A DNA stretch of 64,000 nucleotides, taken from positions 26,685-90,684 of the forward strand of contig JADLAK010000018.1 of assembly GCA_020848275.1 (NCBI GenBank), given 5' to 3'. The notes beneath the pieces are model-generated. The model ran no database searches, was not told the DNA's origin, and worked only from the letters and a program-made list of their open reading frames with translations. Below, piece by piece: positions 28,444 to 38,223 of the stretch; within the stretch, counting starts at the first letter, position 1; each line of letters opens with the position of its first letter. The stretch comes from Planctomycetota bacterium (GTDB lineage Bacteria; Planctomycetota; UBA8742; UBA2392). A program made the position numbers and the translations under genes.

Positions 28444-29067
28444 TTGTCCGACTATCCCCATCCGAACCGGAATTTTCCTGCGCCGCCGCGCCGCGGCGAC
28501 TTCCGTAAGCCGCTGAAGCGGCTTGCGTTGTCTTGGCTGATTCACTTTCTCGCATATGGCGGCGTCGCGTTACTGATCGGTTTTGTGCTCCAACCTACGG
28601 GAGCGTTCGGCTCGCCGTTTCCCATGCTGTGGGTCTTCCTGGCCGTCGCGTTTTCTGACTGCGTGCAGCCGCTGTCTGAAGTGATGAGCTGGCGGCGGGG
28701 ATGCATCATTCCGGCGCTCGCCGACAGTTACGGCATGCCGCTGGGCGTCGCCAAAGCCACGGTCGCGACTGATCGCAAGCCATGCATCGATTGCTGCAAG
28801 CTTTATTATGTTGTCGGTGGTCGTATGAAGACGATCACGGCGCTCGGCATTCCAGCCGGCATGCAAGTCCGGCCCGGGGACATCGTGTGGATTATTGAGC
28901 CCGTTTGGTGGGGGACGCCGCGTATCGTTTCCGGTGTCAACCTCGACGGAACCGCCGTGCCGCAGCCGACCGCCGAAGACCGCAAATGGTTGCTCGACGC
29001 CATCGCCGAAGCGCAGCACGCCGCCCCAACGCCAGCACCGGCAAACAAGACCGTCACCGCCTCTTGA
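28444..29067 (+). CDS. Hypothetical protein with hydrophobic N-terminal half
   Basis: ORF in a gap between Ku and recA on the same strand; TTG start; no family recognised. Confidence 0.5.
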   Translation: MSDYPHPNRNFPAPPRRGDFRKPLKRLALSWLIHFLAYGGVALLIGFVLQPTGAFGSPFPMLWVFLAVAFSDCVQPLSEVMSWRRGCIIPALADSYGMPLGVAKATVATDRKPCIDCCKLYYVVGGRMKTITALGIPAGMQVRPGDIVWIIEPVWWGTPRIVSGVNLDGTAVPQPTAEDRKWLLDAIAEAQHAAPTPAPANKTVTAS

Positions 29068-29115
29068 GAAGCATTGTACGTCCGTTAGCATACGCCGACC
29101 GCTCGGAGAACACTC

Positions 29116-30189
29116 ATGGCCGTTAAAGATGAAGCCGCCGCACGCCGTCTGCAGGCCGTCGACATGGCCCTGGCGCAGATCGAGAAATCCCACGGCAAGG
29201 GCTCGCTGATGAAGCTTGGCGACCGCCCGGCCATTGAAATCCCGGGTATCACCACGGGCGTGCTTTCGATCGACCTCGCGCTCGGCGGCCGCGGGGTGGC
29301 GCGCGGGCGCATTACCGAAATCTACGGGCCGGAATCCAGCGGCAAGACCACGCTGGCGCTGCACGTCGTCGCCAACGCCCAGCGGCTGGGCGGGCTTGCG
29401 GCGTACATCGACGCCGAACACGCGCTCGACCCGGCCTATGCCAAGGCGTTGGGCGTGGACATAGACAACCTTTACGTCAGCCAGCCCGACAGCGGCGAGC
29501 AGGCGCTCGACATCTGCGAAACGCTGGTCCGCAGCAACGCGTTCGACACGATCGTGGTCGACTCCGTTGCGGCGCTGGTGCCCAAGAGTGAACTCGAGGG
29601 CGACATGGGCGACGCGCAGATGGGTTCGCAGGCGCGCCTGATGAGCCAGGCGATGCGCAAGCTGACCGCGGCGGTTTCGCGCGCACACACCGCGCTGATT
29701 TTCATCAACCAGATCCGCATGAAGATCGGCGTGATGTTCGGCAACCCTGAAACCACGACGGGCGGCAATGCTTTGAAGTTCGCGGCGTCGGCGCGCGTGG
29801 AAGTGCGCCGTGCGGCGCCGATCAAAGTCGGCGACGCGGTCGTGGGCCACGAGACCAACGTCAAGATCGTCAAGAACAAGCTCGCGCCGCCGTTCAAGGT
29901 CGCGCACGTGGAGATGATTTTTGGCGAGGGAATTTCGCGGCTGGGCGACCTGCTTGAGCTCGGCGCGCAAAGCGGCGTGGTGAAACGTTCGGGCGCGTGG
30001 TGGATTTACGGGCAGACCAAGCTTGGCCAGGGCAAGGACAACGCCAAGCAATTCCTGCGCGAGAACGCGGACATCGAAAAGCAGCTCGACAAGGAAATCC
30101 GCGAGGCGCTGGCGATGAACACTGCGAGCGGTGAACGGCAAGAAGCCAAAGCCGAAAGCAAAACGCCGGAACACAGCGGCAAACGTTAG
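29116..30189 (+). CDS. recA: Recombinase RecA
   Basis: [78 protein letters not shown]. Confidence 0.99.
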   Translation: MAVKDEAAARRLQAVDMALAQIEKSHGKGSLMKLGDRPAIEIPGITTGVLSIDLALGGRGVARGRITEIYGPESSGKTTLALHVVANAQRLGGLAAYIDAEHALDPAYAKALGVDIDNLYVSQPDSGEQALDICETLVRSNAFDTIVVDSVAALVPKSELEGDMGDAQMGSQARLMSQAMRKLTAAVSRAHTALIFINQIRMKIGVMFGNPETTTGGNALKFAASARVEVRRAAPIKVGDAVVGHETNVKIVKNKLAPPFKVAHVEMIFGEGISRLGDLLELGAQSGVVKRSGAWWIYGQTKLGQGKDNAKQFLRENADIEKQLDKEIREALAMNTASGERQEAKAESKTPEHSGKR

Positions 30190-30196
30190 GAAACAA

Positions 30197-30262
30197 CTTA
30201 CACGGATGGGCAGGATAGACAGGATAAAGCCAATCCTGTTGATCCTGTCCATCCGTGTAAGC
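30197..30262. repeat. Hairpin repeat ACACGGATGGGCAGGATAGACAGGAT
   Basis: TTACACGGATGGGCAGGATAGACAGGAT...ATCCTGTTGATCCTGTCCATCCGTGTAA, downstream of recA. Confidence 0.8.
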
Positions 30263-30436
30263 TTTTAATTGGTTTGGCGGTTTGGCGTTTTGACGGTATT
30301 AATGTGTGCATGAAACGCGCGACGAATATTTCTGGTTGGAGCGCCGAGCGGCGAGCTAGATAGCGGCAAACGCTATCGTCCTGCCGTCGGCGGGACAATT
30401 TATACGACCGCTCGCTGAGCAATCTGGAAGACCAAC

Positions 30437-33400
30437 ATGAGTACCGTCAATCACATCGAAGTGCGTGATCGTTTTTTGAAGTTCTTTGACCGCAAATTCC
30501 GCGAATGGGCCAAAGCCAAGGGCGAGGACCCGGCCAAGCTGCCGCAGATGATCCTGCCGGCATATTCGCTCGTGCCCGATGACCCGTCGACGCTCTTTAC
30601 CACGTCCGGGATGCATCAATTTAAGGATGACTTCACCGGTAACTTAAAACATGGAACCAAGCGCGCGACGACGTGCCAGAAGTGCATGCGCACGCCCGAC
30701 CTCGAGAACGTCGGCAAGACCGCGCGCCATCACACGATGTTCGAGATGCTCGGCTTTTTCTCGTTCGGTGATTACTTCAAGAAGGAAGCGATCGCCTGGA
30801 TCTGGGAGTTCTACACCGTCGAGATGAAGCTGAGCAAAGACAAGCTGCGCATCAGCGTCTATCAGGACGACAACGAAGCCTACGAACTCTGGGCCAAGCT
30901 CGAACCGTCGCTCAAGCAGAAGAACTGGATCTATCGCTTTGGCGAGAACGACAATTTCTGGCCCGCAGGTTCGCCCTCGCAAGGCCCCAACGGCGTGTGC
31001 GGCCCGTGCAGCGAAATTTTCTATGACCTCGGCGCGAGTTATGACAAACCCACGCTCAATGGAGCGGACGACCCGAGCAACAACGGCGACCGTTTCATGG
31101 AAATCGGCAACATCGTTTTTACGCAGTTTGAACGCAGCGGCCCGATTCCCGGCAAAGGCACGCTGACGCCGCTTCCTGCGAAAAACATCGACTTCGGTGG
31201 GGGTCTCGAACGCCTGATTGTCGCGCTCGAGAACGTACCGACGACGCTCGACACCAGCCTGTTCACGCCCGTACGCGAAAAAATGCGCGCGCTGCTCGGC
31301 AAACCCGCGCCGCAAGTCGGCGGCGACGAAAACGTGCGCGAAAAGCGCATCGCCGATCACATTCGCGCTTCAACGTTCCTGATTGCCGACGGCGTGGTAC
31401 CCAGCAACGAAAAGCAGGGCTACGTGCTGCGCCGCGTGCTGCGCCGCGCCTATCGCGACGGCAATAAACTTGGTTTTAAAGGCCCGTTCTTGCACAAGCT
31501 GGCGCGGCCGATTATCGACACGTTCGGCGATGTGCCGGATTACCGCAACCTGAAGGAAAATCCTGCGGCCATCGAAGGGGCGATCAAGCAGGAAGAAGAA
31601 GCCTTCGACAAAGTGCTCGCCCGCGGCCTCGAAAAGGTCAACGCGCTAATCGCCGATCTCAAGAAGCGCGGCCAGAAGGTTCTCGACGGCGCGCTCGCGT
31701 TTGATCTGCACTCGACCTACGGCCTGCCCGTGGACGTCACACGTGACGAACTCACTGAAGCGGGTTTCACGCTAGACGAACCCGGCTTTGAAGCCGCGTT
31801 CGACAAGTTCCGCGAAGACAGCCGCAAAGCCGGCGGATTCAGCGGCGAGGTTTTCGACAAGGGCTGGTTCGCGCAGCTCAAGGCCAAGGCCAGGCCGACG
31901 GAATTCCTGGGGTACCAGACTTCGCGCGCCGCGGGCAACGTCGTCGGCATTTCGCACAACGAAAATCTGGTCGATTACATCCGCGAAGGCAGCACGGCGA
32001 CCGTGATCCTCGACAAGACGCCGTTCTACGGCGAATCGGGCGGCCAGGTCGGCGACAGCGGTGTTTTGCAACTGCCCGGCGGCAAATTCATCGTTGCCGA
32101 TACCAAGAAGAAGGAAGATTACATCCTTCACGTCGGCAAACTCGAAAGCGGCAAGCTGTCCACGAGCGACACAGTCGAGGCGATTGTCGACGATGCCCGC
32201 CGCACGCAGATTCGCGCCAATCACTCGGCGACGCACCTCATGCATGCGGCGTTACGCAAAGTCCTGGGCGAACACGTCGTCCAGCGCGGCAGCGAAGTTG
32301 CGTCCGACCGCCTGCGCTTCGATTTCACGCACACCAAACCGGTGAGCTGGGACGAGCGCCGCGAAATCGAGCGCATCGTCAACGAGCAGATCGTCCACAA
32401 CGCCGACGTCTGCACCGACATCATGTCGCCCGACAAAGCCCGCGAAGCCGGCGCCATGGCGCTATTCGGCGAAAAGTACGGCGATCGCGTCCGCGTTTTG
32501 AGCATGGGCAGCATGTCGGACGTCCCGTCCGACGGTAGCGCGGGCTTCCAGCCCGCAAAGGGCGCATTGGACATCCGCGACCGCGGTTACCTGCCCCATT
32601 GGGAGAAGCTCGGGGCAACATATTTCGTCACCTTTCGTCTCGATGATTCACTTCCCGAAAGCGTCAGGAAGGCTCTTGAGTTCGAGCGCAAGGACATTGT
32701 GCTGACCGCCGAGCAAGTTGGCAGGCCCCTGTCGGAATCTGAATTGGATCGACTCGACCATCTGTATTCGGAAAAGATGGAGGATGTCCTCAATGCCGGC
32801 CATGGGGCGTGCCACTTACGCCGCGCCGATTGCGCGAAAATCGTTTCTGACGCATTCAAACACTTCGACAAAAAACGGTACGACCTCTTCGCGTGGGTGG
32901 TTATGCCCAATCACGTCCACGTAGTGTTTTGCCCCTATGACGGTGAAAAGCTTGCCGACATCATGCACTCGTGGAAATCATTTACTGCAAAGGAGTGCAA
33001 CAAAGTCCTGGGTCGTGAAGGAATCTTCTGGCAACCGGAGTATTTCGACCGGCTGATTCGCAACAAGGCAGAGTTCGCCAGGAAAGTCACGTACGTCGAA
33101 CAGAACCCTGTTGTGGCCAAATTAGGGAATTGGGATTGGGTCTGGACGTTCGAAATGCAAGCGGCCGGGACGGCCGCGCTACCTGCGGGCCAGAGGCCCG
33201 CGAATTCCGAGACGCCTGCAACACCTGCGGGCCTGAGGCCCACATCACGTGCGGCCGAGACGGCCACATCACAACGTCCGTTCTCGCGCGAACTTTGCGG
33301 CGGCACGCACGTCCGCCGCACGGGCGACATCGGTTTGTTCAAGATTGTGAGTGAAGGCTCATCGGCGGCCGGCGTGCGGCGTATCGAAGCCGTGACCGGC

Positions 33401-33931
33401 ATGCGCGCGGTGAATGCTATGCAGGCGGAATCGGACGTGATCGCGCAACTCGGCGCGTTGCTGAAAACGCCGCCGGACAAAGTCCTGGCGCGGGTTGAGG
33501 CCATGCAGAAGGAAAACCGCGAGCTGAAATCCGCGGGCCCGAAATCGGCCGGGATCGACGCCGGGGCGCTGGAAAAACTCCGCACCGGGGCGCAAACGGT
33601 TGGCGGCGCGAAGGTTATCGTTGCAGAACTTCCGGTGGGGGATGCCGCCGAGTTATTGACAATCATGGAGTCTCTGCGCCAAGATGCTCCGCCCCACGCG
33701 GTTCTGTTGGGCGGTAAGGCGGAAGACAAGGCCATGTTGGTCGTGGGTTTTTCGCCTGAACTGGTCAAACGCGGCCTTCACGCGGGCAAGCTTATCGGCG
33801 AAATCGCCAAGCTTGTCGGCGGCGGCGGCGGCGGCAAGCCGGAGCATGCACAGGCCGGCGGCAAGAACCCGCAGGGGCTGCCCGAGGCGTTGAAGCTGGG
33901 GCAGGAACGAATTTTGAAGGCATTGTCGTAG
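30437..33931 (+). CDS. alaS: Alanyl-tRNA synthetase with an in-frame REP-associated transposase insertion
   Basis: Class II AlaRS core (TTSGMHQF, FEMLGFFSFGDYFK, GPCSEIFYD); editing HSATHLMHAAL before and FSRELCGGTHVRRTGDIGLFKI after the insertion; 1164 aa, far longer than usual. Confidence 0.95.
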   Translation: MSTVNHIEVRDRFLKFFDRKFREWAKAKGEDPAKLPQMILPAYSLVPDDPSTLFTTSGMHQFKDDFTGNLKHGTKRATTCQKCMRTPDLENVGKTARHHTMFEMLGFFSFGDYFKKEAIAWIWEFYTVEMKLSKDKLRISVYQDDNEAYELWAKLEPSLKQKNWIYRFGENDNFWPAGSPSQGPNGVCGPCSEIFYDLGASYDKPTLNGADDPSNNGDRFMEIGNIVFTQFERSGPIPGKGTLTPLPAKNIDFGGGLERLIVALENVPTTLDTSLFTPVREKMRALLGKPAPQVGGDENVREKRIADHIRASTFLIADGVVPSNEKQGYVLRRVLRRAYRDGNKLGFKGPFLHKLARPIIDTFGDVPDYRNLKENPAAIEGAIKQEEEAFDKVLARGLEKVNALIADLKKRGQKVLDGALAFDLHSTYGLPVDVTRDELTEAGFTLDEPGFEAAFDKFREDSRKAGGFSGEVFDKGWFAQLKAKARPTEFLGYQTSRAAGNVVGISHNENLVDYIREGSTATVILDKTPFYGESGGQVGDSGVLQLPGGKFIVADTKKKEDYILHVGKLESGKLSTSDTVEAIVDDARRTQIRANHSATHLMHAALRKVLGEHVVQRGSEVASDRLRFDFTHTKPVSWDERREIERIVNEQIVHNADVCTDIMSPDKAREAGAMALFGEKYGDRVRVLSMGSMSDVPSDGSAGFQPAKGALDIRDRGYLPHWEKLGATYFVTFRLDDSLPESVRKALEFERKDIVLTAEQVGRPLSESELDRLDHLYSEKMEDVLNAGHGACHLRRADCAKIVSDAFKHFDKKRYDLFAWVVMPNHVHVVFCPYDGEKLADIMHSWKSFTAKECNKVLGREGIFWQPEYFDRLIRNKAEFARKVTYVEQNPVVAKLGNWDWVWTFEMQAAGTAALPAGQRPANSETPATPAGLRPTSRAAETATSQRPFSRELCGGTHVRRTGDIGLFKIVSEGSSAAGVRRIEAVTGMRAVNAMQAESDVIAQLGALLKTPPDKVLARVEAMQKENRELKSAGPKSAGIDAGALEKLRTGAQTVGGAKVIVAELPVGDAAELLTIMESLRQDAPPHAVLLGGKAEDKAMLVVGFSPELVKRGLHAGKLIGEIAKLVGGGGGGKPEHAQAGGKNPQGLPEALKLGQERILKALS
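32540..32556. repeat. REP-like hairpin GCGGGCTTCCAGCCCGC
   Basis: Perfect inverted repeat; related hairpin at 42591-42609. Confidence 0.7.
33161..33267. repeat. Cluster of four REP-like hairpins in alaS after the transposase domain
   Basis: GCGGCCGGGACGGCCGC, GCGGGCCAGAGGCCCGC, GCGGGCCTGAGGCCCAC, GTGCGGCCGAGACGGCCAC. Confidence 0.75.
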
Positions 33932-33971
33932 GGACACGCGGCAGCGTGTCCGCGGAAACCGGAGTCATGCA

Positions 33972-34160
33972 ATGGCTACACCGAAAAAACGCAGTTCGAA
34001 ATCGCGTCGCAACACGCGCCGCTCGCATCACGCCCTCAAGCTGCCCCACCTTGGCAAAGATCCCAAGACCGGCGCGCCCAAGCTGCCCCATACCGTCTGC
34101 GAAGACAGCGGCTACTACGGCAAGGAGAAGCGCGTCTTCGTGGTCGAGGAAAAGCTGTAA
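33972..34160 (+). CDS. rpmF: 50S ribosomal protein L32
   Basis: MATPKKRSSKSRRNTRRSHHALKLPHL. Confidence 0.95.
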   Translation: MATPKKRSSKSRRNTRRSHHALKLPHLGKDPKTGAPKLPHTVCEDSGYYGKEKRVFVVEEKL

Positions 34161-34175
34161 TCGGGGAGAGCAGCC

Positions 34176-35201
34176 ATGCCGCGGATTGCCGTGGATGCAA
34201 TGGGTGGAGACAACGCCCCGGGCGTTGTCGTGCGCGGCGCGTACAAATACGCGCAGACGCAACCCGATCACCAGGTCATTCTCGTTGGCATCGAGGACAA
34301 AGTCGCCCCGGTGCTGGCGCAGTGCGGCCCCGCGCTCAAGAACATCTCGCTGGTACATGCTCCTGATGTGATCGGGATGGACGAGCATCCGCGCGACGCC
34401 CTGCGCAAAAAGAAGCACAACTCGCTGAGCGTCGGCTGCGACCTTATCCGCCAGGGCAAAGCTGACGCCGTGCTCAGCGCCGGCAACACCGGCGGCCTGG
34501 TCATGGCGGCCACGGTAATCCTGCGCACGCTGCCGGGCGTGATGAAGGCCGGCATCGCGACCACGCTGCCCACCGTCAAGGGCCGCATCGTGATGATGGA
34601 CGTCGGCGCCAACGTCGAGACCAAGCCCAATCATCTGCTGCAGTATGCGGCGATGGGCGAAATTTTCTACCGCGCCCTGATGCCTGCGCGCGAAAAGCTG
34701 CGCGTCGGCTTGCTGACCGTCGGCTCTGAAGAAGGCAAAGGCAGCACCGTGATCCGTGAGGCCCACGCGTTGCTCACGCAAAGCGGCTTGAGTTTCTCGG
34801 GCAACTGCGAAGGCAACGACATCTTCGAGGGCAACTTCGAAGTGGTTGTCTGCGACGGCGAGCTTGGCAACGTGGTGCTCAAAACCGCCGAGGGCATCGC
34901 CGACGCGATCACCAAGCTGCTGATGGGCCACGTGAAGGCCGCGGAACTCGCGACCGACCCGCGCTGGGCCAAGGCGGCGGGCGGCCTGATGAAGGACATC
35001 GACTGGCGCGACGTCGGGGGCGCGGTGTTGCTTGGCGTGGGCGGGACTGTCGTGATTTCCCACGGCCGCAGTGACGAGCGTGCGATTTTCTCGGGCATCC
35101 GTGTGGCCGCCGAGTGCTGCCAGCACAAGGTCAACGAGCAGATCGTCAAGGTGCTGGAGTCGCAGAAGGCCAAAAGCGGCGCCGGCGTCACACCGGCGTA
35201 A
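34176..35201 (+). CDS. plsX: Phosphate acyltransferase PlsX
   Basis: MPRIAVDAMGGDNAPGVVVRGAY, SAGNTGGLVMAA. Confidence 0.97.
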   Translation: MPRIAVDAMGGDNAPGVVVRGAYKYAQTQPDHQVILVGIEDKVAPVLAQCGPALKNISLVHAPDVIGMDEHPRDALRKKKHNSLSVGCDLIRQGKADAVLSAGNTGGLVMAATVILRTLPGVMKAGIATTLPTVKGRIVMMDVGANVETKPNHLLQYAAMGEIFYRALMPAREKLRVGLLTVGSEEGKGSTVIREAHALLTQSGLSFSGNCEGNDIFEGNFEVVVCDGELGNVVLKTAEGIADAITKLLMGHVKAAELATDPRWAKAAGGLMKDIDWRDVGGAVLLGVGGTVVISHGRSDERAIFSGIRVAAECCQHKVNEQIVKVLESQKAKSGAGVTPA

Positions 35202-35315
35202 TCATTGTCATTCGCGAAATTTCAAGATGGCGTGGCCGCAGGGCCGCGCTACAGCCTTTCCAGAGCGGCGCAATTTATCTAATGTGCGCCCTTCAATCTG
35301 GCGGGGCCTCAAACG

Positions 35316-36299
35316 GTGCAGAACCTGAGTCCGGGCATTATCGGCGTCGGCTCGTATATTCCCGAGCGCGTTGTCACCAACGACGACCTTAAGCAGTTTG
35401 TCGATACCAACGATGAGTGGATCCGGACCCGCACCGGCATCCGCGAGCGCCGCTTTGCGCGCGCCGACGAATACACCTCGGACATGGCGCTGGCGGCCCT
35501 GAAAAAGGCGCTGGCGCGCGCCGAGATCGACGCCAAGAAACTCGATTACATCCTGGTCGCGACCGCGAGCCCTGACAACACCTTCCCCAACACCGCGTGC
35601 TGGGTGCAGAAGGGGCTGGGCCTCGAAGGCGTGGCATGTCTTGACGTGTCAACGGCGTGTTCGGGCTTTGTATACGCGCTGCAGCTCGCCACCGCACTGG
35701 TTGCCTCCGGCCAGAACAAATGCGTCGCGGTCATCGGCGCCGAGAAACTTTCGGCCATCACGAACTTCCAGGACCGCGGCTCTTGTATTTTGTTCGCGGA
35801 TGGCGCGGGCGCGGCAGTCGTTACGATGACGCAGGGCCGCGGCACGATCATCTGCAGCAACACAGGCGCGCTGTTCGATTACGACGCGCTGGCCGTGCCC
35901 GCCGGCGGTTGCCGCCTGCCGGCTTCGCGCGAAACCGTCGAAAAGAACCAGCACACGATCGCCATGAACGGCCGCGCGACCTACCAGACCGCCGTGCGCA
36001 AGTTTGTCGAGATGGCCAACGAGGCCTGCACGCGCGGTGGCATCAAGATTTCCGACCTGAACATCGTGATCCCGCACCAGGCCAACGAGCACATCGTCTA
36101 CAGCGCCATGGACCGCGCCGGTGTGCCGCGTGAACGGGTGATCCTGAACATCGACCGCGTCGGCAACACGAGTTCGGCCAGCATCCCGATCGCGTTCGAT
36201 GAGGCCGTCGGCGACGGCCGCATCAAGCGCGGCGATTACATCCTGCTGATGGGCTTCGGCGGCGGCCTGAGCTGGGGATACAATCTGATCAAGTGGTAG
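35316..36299 (+). CDS. fabH: Beta-ketoacyl-ACP synthase III
   Basis: IIGVGSYIPERVVTNDDL, ACLDVSTACSGFVYAL, VIPHQANEHI, GNTSSASIPIA. Confidence 0.97.
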   Translation: MQNLSPGIIGVGSYIPERVVTNDDLKQFVDTNDEWIRTRTGIRERRFARADEYTSDMALAALKKALARAEIDAKKLDYILVATASPDNTFPNTACWVQKGLGLEGVACLDVSTACSGFVYALQLATALVASGQNKCVAVIGAEKLSAITNFQDRGSCILFADGAGAAVVTMTQGRGTIICSNTGALFDYDALAVPAGGCRLPASRETVEKNQHTIAMNGRATYQTAVRKFVEMANEACTRGGIKISDLNIVIPHQANEHIVYSAMDRAGVPRERVILNIDRVGNTSSASIPIAFDEAVGDGRIKRGDYILLMGFGGGLSWGYNLIKW

Positions 36300-36309
36300 T
36301 CGGGGAAAA

Positions 36310-36394
36310 ATACAGGCTAAAAGCTAAAGGCTAAAATTTGATTTGGGTCGGCGATGACCCGGGACAAATTTTAGCTTTTGGCCTTTAGCTTGTT
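36310..36394. repeat. Word-repeat hairpin, GGCTAAAAGCTAAAGG family
   Basis: AGGCTAAAAGCTAAAGGCTAAAATTTG ... CAAATTTTAGCTTTTGGCCTTTAGC, between fabH and fabD. Confidence 0.8.
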
Positions 36395-36414
36395 GTTTCA
36401 AAGGGACATTTCGC

Positions 36415-37353
36415 ATGCCAAAGACAGCATTGTTGTTCCCCGGTCAGGGTGCGCAGTTCGTCGGGATGGGTAAAGATCTGGCGGAAGCGTTTCCGGCCGC
36501 AAAAGCCGTGTTCGCGCAGGCCGACAAGCTGCTGGATTTCCCGCTCTCGCGCGTGTGCTTTGAGGGCCCGGAAGCGGACCTCAACAAGACCGACGTCAGC
36601 CAGCCCGCGATTCTGGCGCATTCCTGGGCCGTGTTCGAAGTTCTTAAATCGACCGAAAAAGGCCGCGCGCTCATAGATCGCGGTCTGGTTGCCGCGGGAC
36701 TCTCGCTCGGTGAATATTCCGCGCTGGCCGCTGCCGGCGCGATGAGCTGGGCCGACGCACTCAAGCTTGTCCGGGCCCGTGGGCGTTATATGCAAGAGGC
36801 GTGCGTTATTAAACCGAGCACCATGGCGAGCATCGTCGGGCTTGACGACGACAAGCTTGAGGCGGCGGTTGCGCCTGCGCGTGCGCTGGGCGTCTGCGTG
36901 CTCGCGAACTTCAACGCACCGGGACAGGTCGCGATCAGCGGTGAGAAGCCTGCCATTGAAGAAGCCATGAAACTGGCCAAGGCCGCCGGCGCGAAGCTGA
37001 TTGCGCCTCTCGCGGTCGCGGGTGCCTTCCACAGCCCGCTGATGGAGCCTGCGCGCGAACGCCTTGCCAAGGAAATCGACGCGACGAAATTCAGCGTGCC
37101 GCGCATCGGCGTGGTTGCCAACGTGGATGCAGCGGAGAGTCGCGACCCGGCGGTGCTTAAACAGAACCTCGTGCGCCAGTTGACAGTGCCGGTGCTGTGG
37201 GCGAAGTCGATGCAGAAGCTGGTCGATCAGGGCTACGACGAGTTCGTCGAAATCGGCCCCGGCACCGTTCTCGCGGGCCTGTTGAAGCGTACCGCAAAAA
37301 CCGCCGCACGCCTAAGCCTCGGCAAACCCGACGACCTAAAAGCGTTCGCGTAG
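36415..37353 (+). CDS. fabD: Malonyl-CoA:ACP transacylase
   Basis: ALLFPGQGAQFVGMGKDL, VAAGLSLGEYSAL, AFHSPLMEPA. Confidence 0.97.
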   Translation: MPKTALLFPGQGAQFVGMGKDLAEAFPAAKAVFAQADKLLDFPLSRVCFEGPEADLNKTDVSQPAILAHSWAVFEVLKSTEKGRALIDRGLVAAGLSLGEYSALAAAGAMSWADALKLVRARGRYMQEACVIKPSTMASIVGLDDDKLEAAVAPARALGVCVLANFNAPGQVAISGEKPAIEEAMKLAKAAGAKLIAPLAVAGAFHSPLMEPARERLAKEIDATKFSVPRIGVVANVDAAESRDPAVLKQNLVRQLTVPVLWAKSMQKLVDQGYDEFVEIGPGTVLAGLLKRTAKTAARLSLGKPDDLKAFA

Positions 37354-37360
37354 TTGCGAG

Positions 37361-37428
37361 CCCACTGCGTAAGCGGTGGGATATTGGGTGTGCACTGGTT
37401 TCCATCCCACCGCTTACGCAGTGGGCTT
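37361..37428. repeat. Long near-perfect hairpin GCCCACTGCGTAAGCGGTGGGAT
   Basis: GCCCACTGCGTAAGCGGTGGGAT ... ATCCCACCGCTTACGCAGTGGGC between fabD and fabG. Confidence 0.85.
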
Positions 37429-37452
37429 GAATAAGGCAACAAAAGGACACAC

Positions 37453-38199
37453 ATGCCCACATTGAATGGCCGTAAGGCTCTGATTACCGGTGCGAGCCGC
37501 GGCATTGGACGCGCGATTGCCGAGGCGTTTGCCCGCGAAGGCGCCGCCCTGGCGTTGATTGCCACCGCGCTTGAAAAAACCAACGAGACCGCGCAGCGCT
37601 GCAAGGAAATCGGCGCGCCGAAGGTCATGCAGTTCGCGCTCGACGTTCGGTCCAGCGCCGAATGCGACCGCGTGATCAAGGAAGCGACCGCCGGGCTCGA
37701 CGGCATCGACATCGTTGTCAACAACGCGGGCGTCACCAAAGACAATCTGTTGATGCGCCTGACCGACCAGGACTACGATGCCGTCCTCGATACCAACCTG
37801 CGCGGCGCGTTTAATATTACTCGGGCTGCATGTCGCCCGCTGATGAAGTCCAAGGCTGGCCGCCTCATCAACATTGCCAGCGTCGTCGGCATGACGGGCA
37901 ACGCCGGGCAGGCCAATTACGCCGCAAGTAAGGGCGGTTTGATCGCGTTTACGAAGAGCGTCGCCAAGGAGCTCTCGGGCCGCGGCGTGACCGCCAACGT
38001 GATCGCGCCCGGGTTCATCGAGACGGATATGACCGCGGGGCTGGACCCGAAGGTCAAAGAGGGCGTGCTGAAGGAAATCCTGCTGGGTCGCCTCGGCAAG
38101 CCCGAGGACATTGCGGCTGCCGCGGCCTATCTGGCCAGCGACGCCGCGGGTTACATCACCGCGCAGGTGCTGGTGGTGGATGGGGGCCTGACGGCGTAG
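37453..38199 (+). CDS. fabG: 3-oxoacyl-ACP reductase
   Basis: SDR TGASRGIGRAIAEAFA, YAASKGGLIAFTKSVAKEL; synteny with fabHD. Confidence 0.95.
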   Translation: MPTLNGRKALITGASRGIGRAIAEAFAREGAALALIATALEKTNETAQRCKEIGAPKVMQFALDVRSSAECDRVIKEATAGLDGIDIVVNNAGVTKDNLLMRLTDQDYDAVLDTNLRGAFNITRAACRPLMKSKAGRLINIASVVGMTGNAGQANYAASKGGLIAFTKSVAKELSGRGVTANVIAPGFIETDMTAGLDPKVKEGVLKEILLGRLGKPEDIAAAAAYLASDAAGYITAQVLVVDGGLTA

Positions 38200-38223
38200 G
38201 GTCGCGCTTGTTAGAATGCCTGC

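Larger units (their letters stand above)
32515..33280 (+). mobile_element. REP-associated tyrosine transposase (RAYT, Y1/HUH) domain with flanking REP-like hairpins, inserted in frame in alaS
   Basis: RDRGYLPHWEKLGATYFVTFRLDDSLP, FAWVVMPNHVHVVF (HxH), FWQPEYFDRLIRNKAEFARKVTYVEQNPVVAKL. Confidence 0.9.

Noticed and set aside
33161-33267. CRISPR-like array
   Set aside because: Units are short palindromes with irregular spacing inside a coding frame; no constant direct repeat, and no cas genes in the window.
32515-33280. Intein as explanation of the alaS insertion
   Set aside because: No Hint-type N-terminal Cys/Ser block or C-terminal HN motif. The insert instead carries Y1/HUH transposase motifs and REP hairpins.
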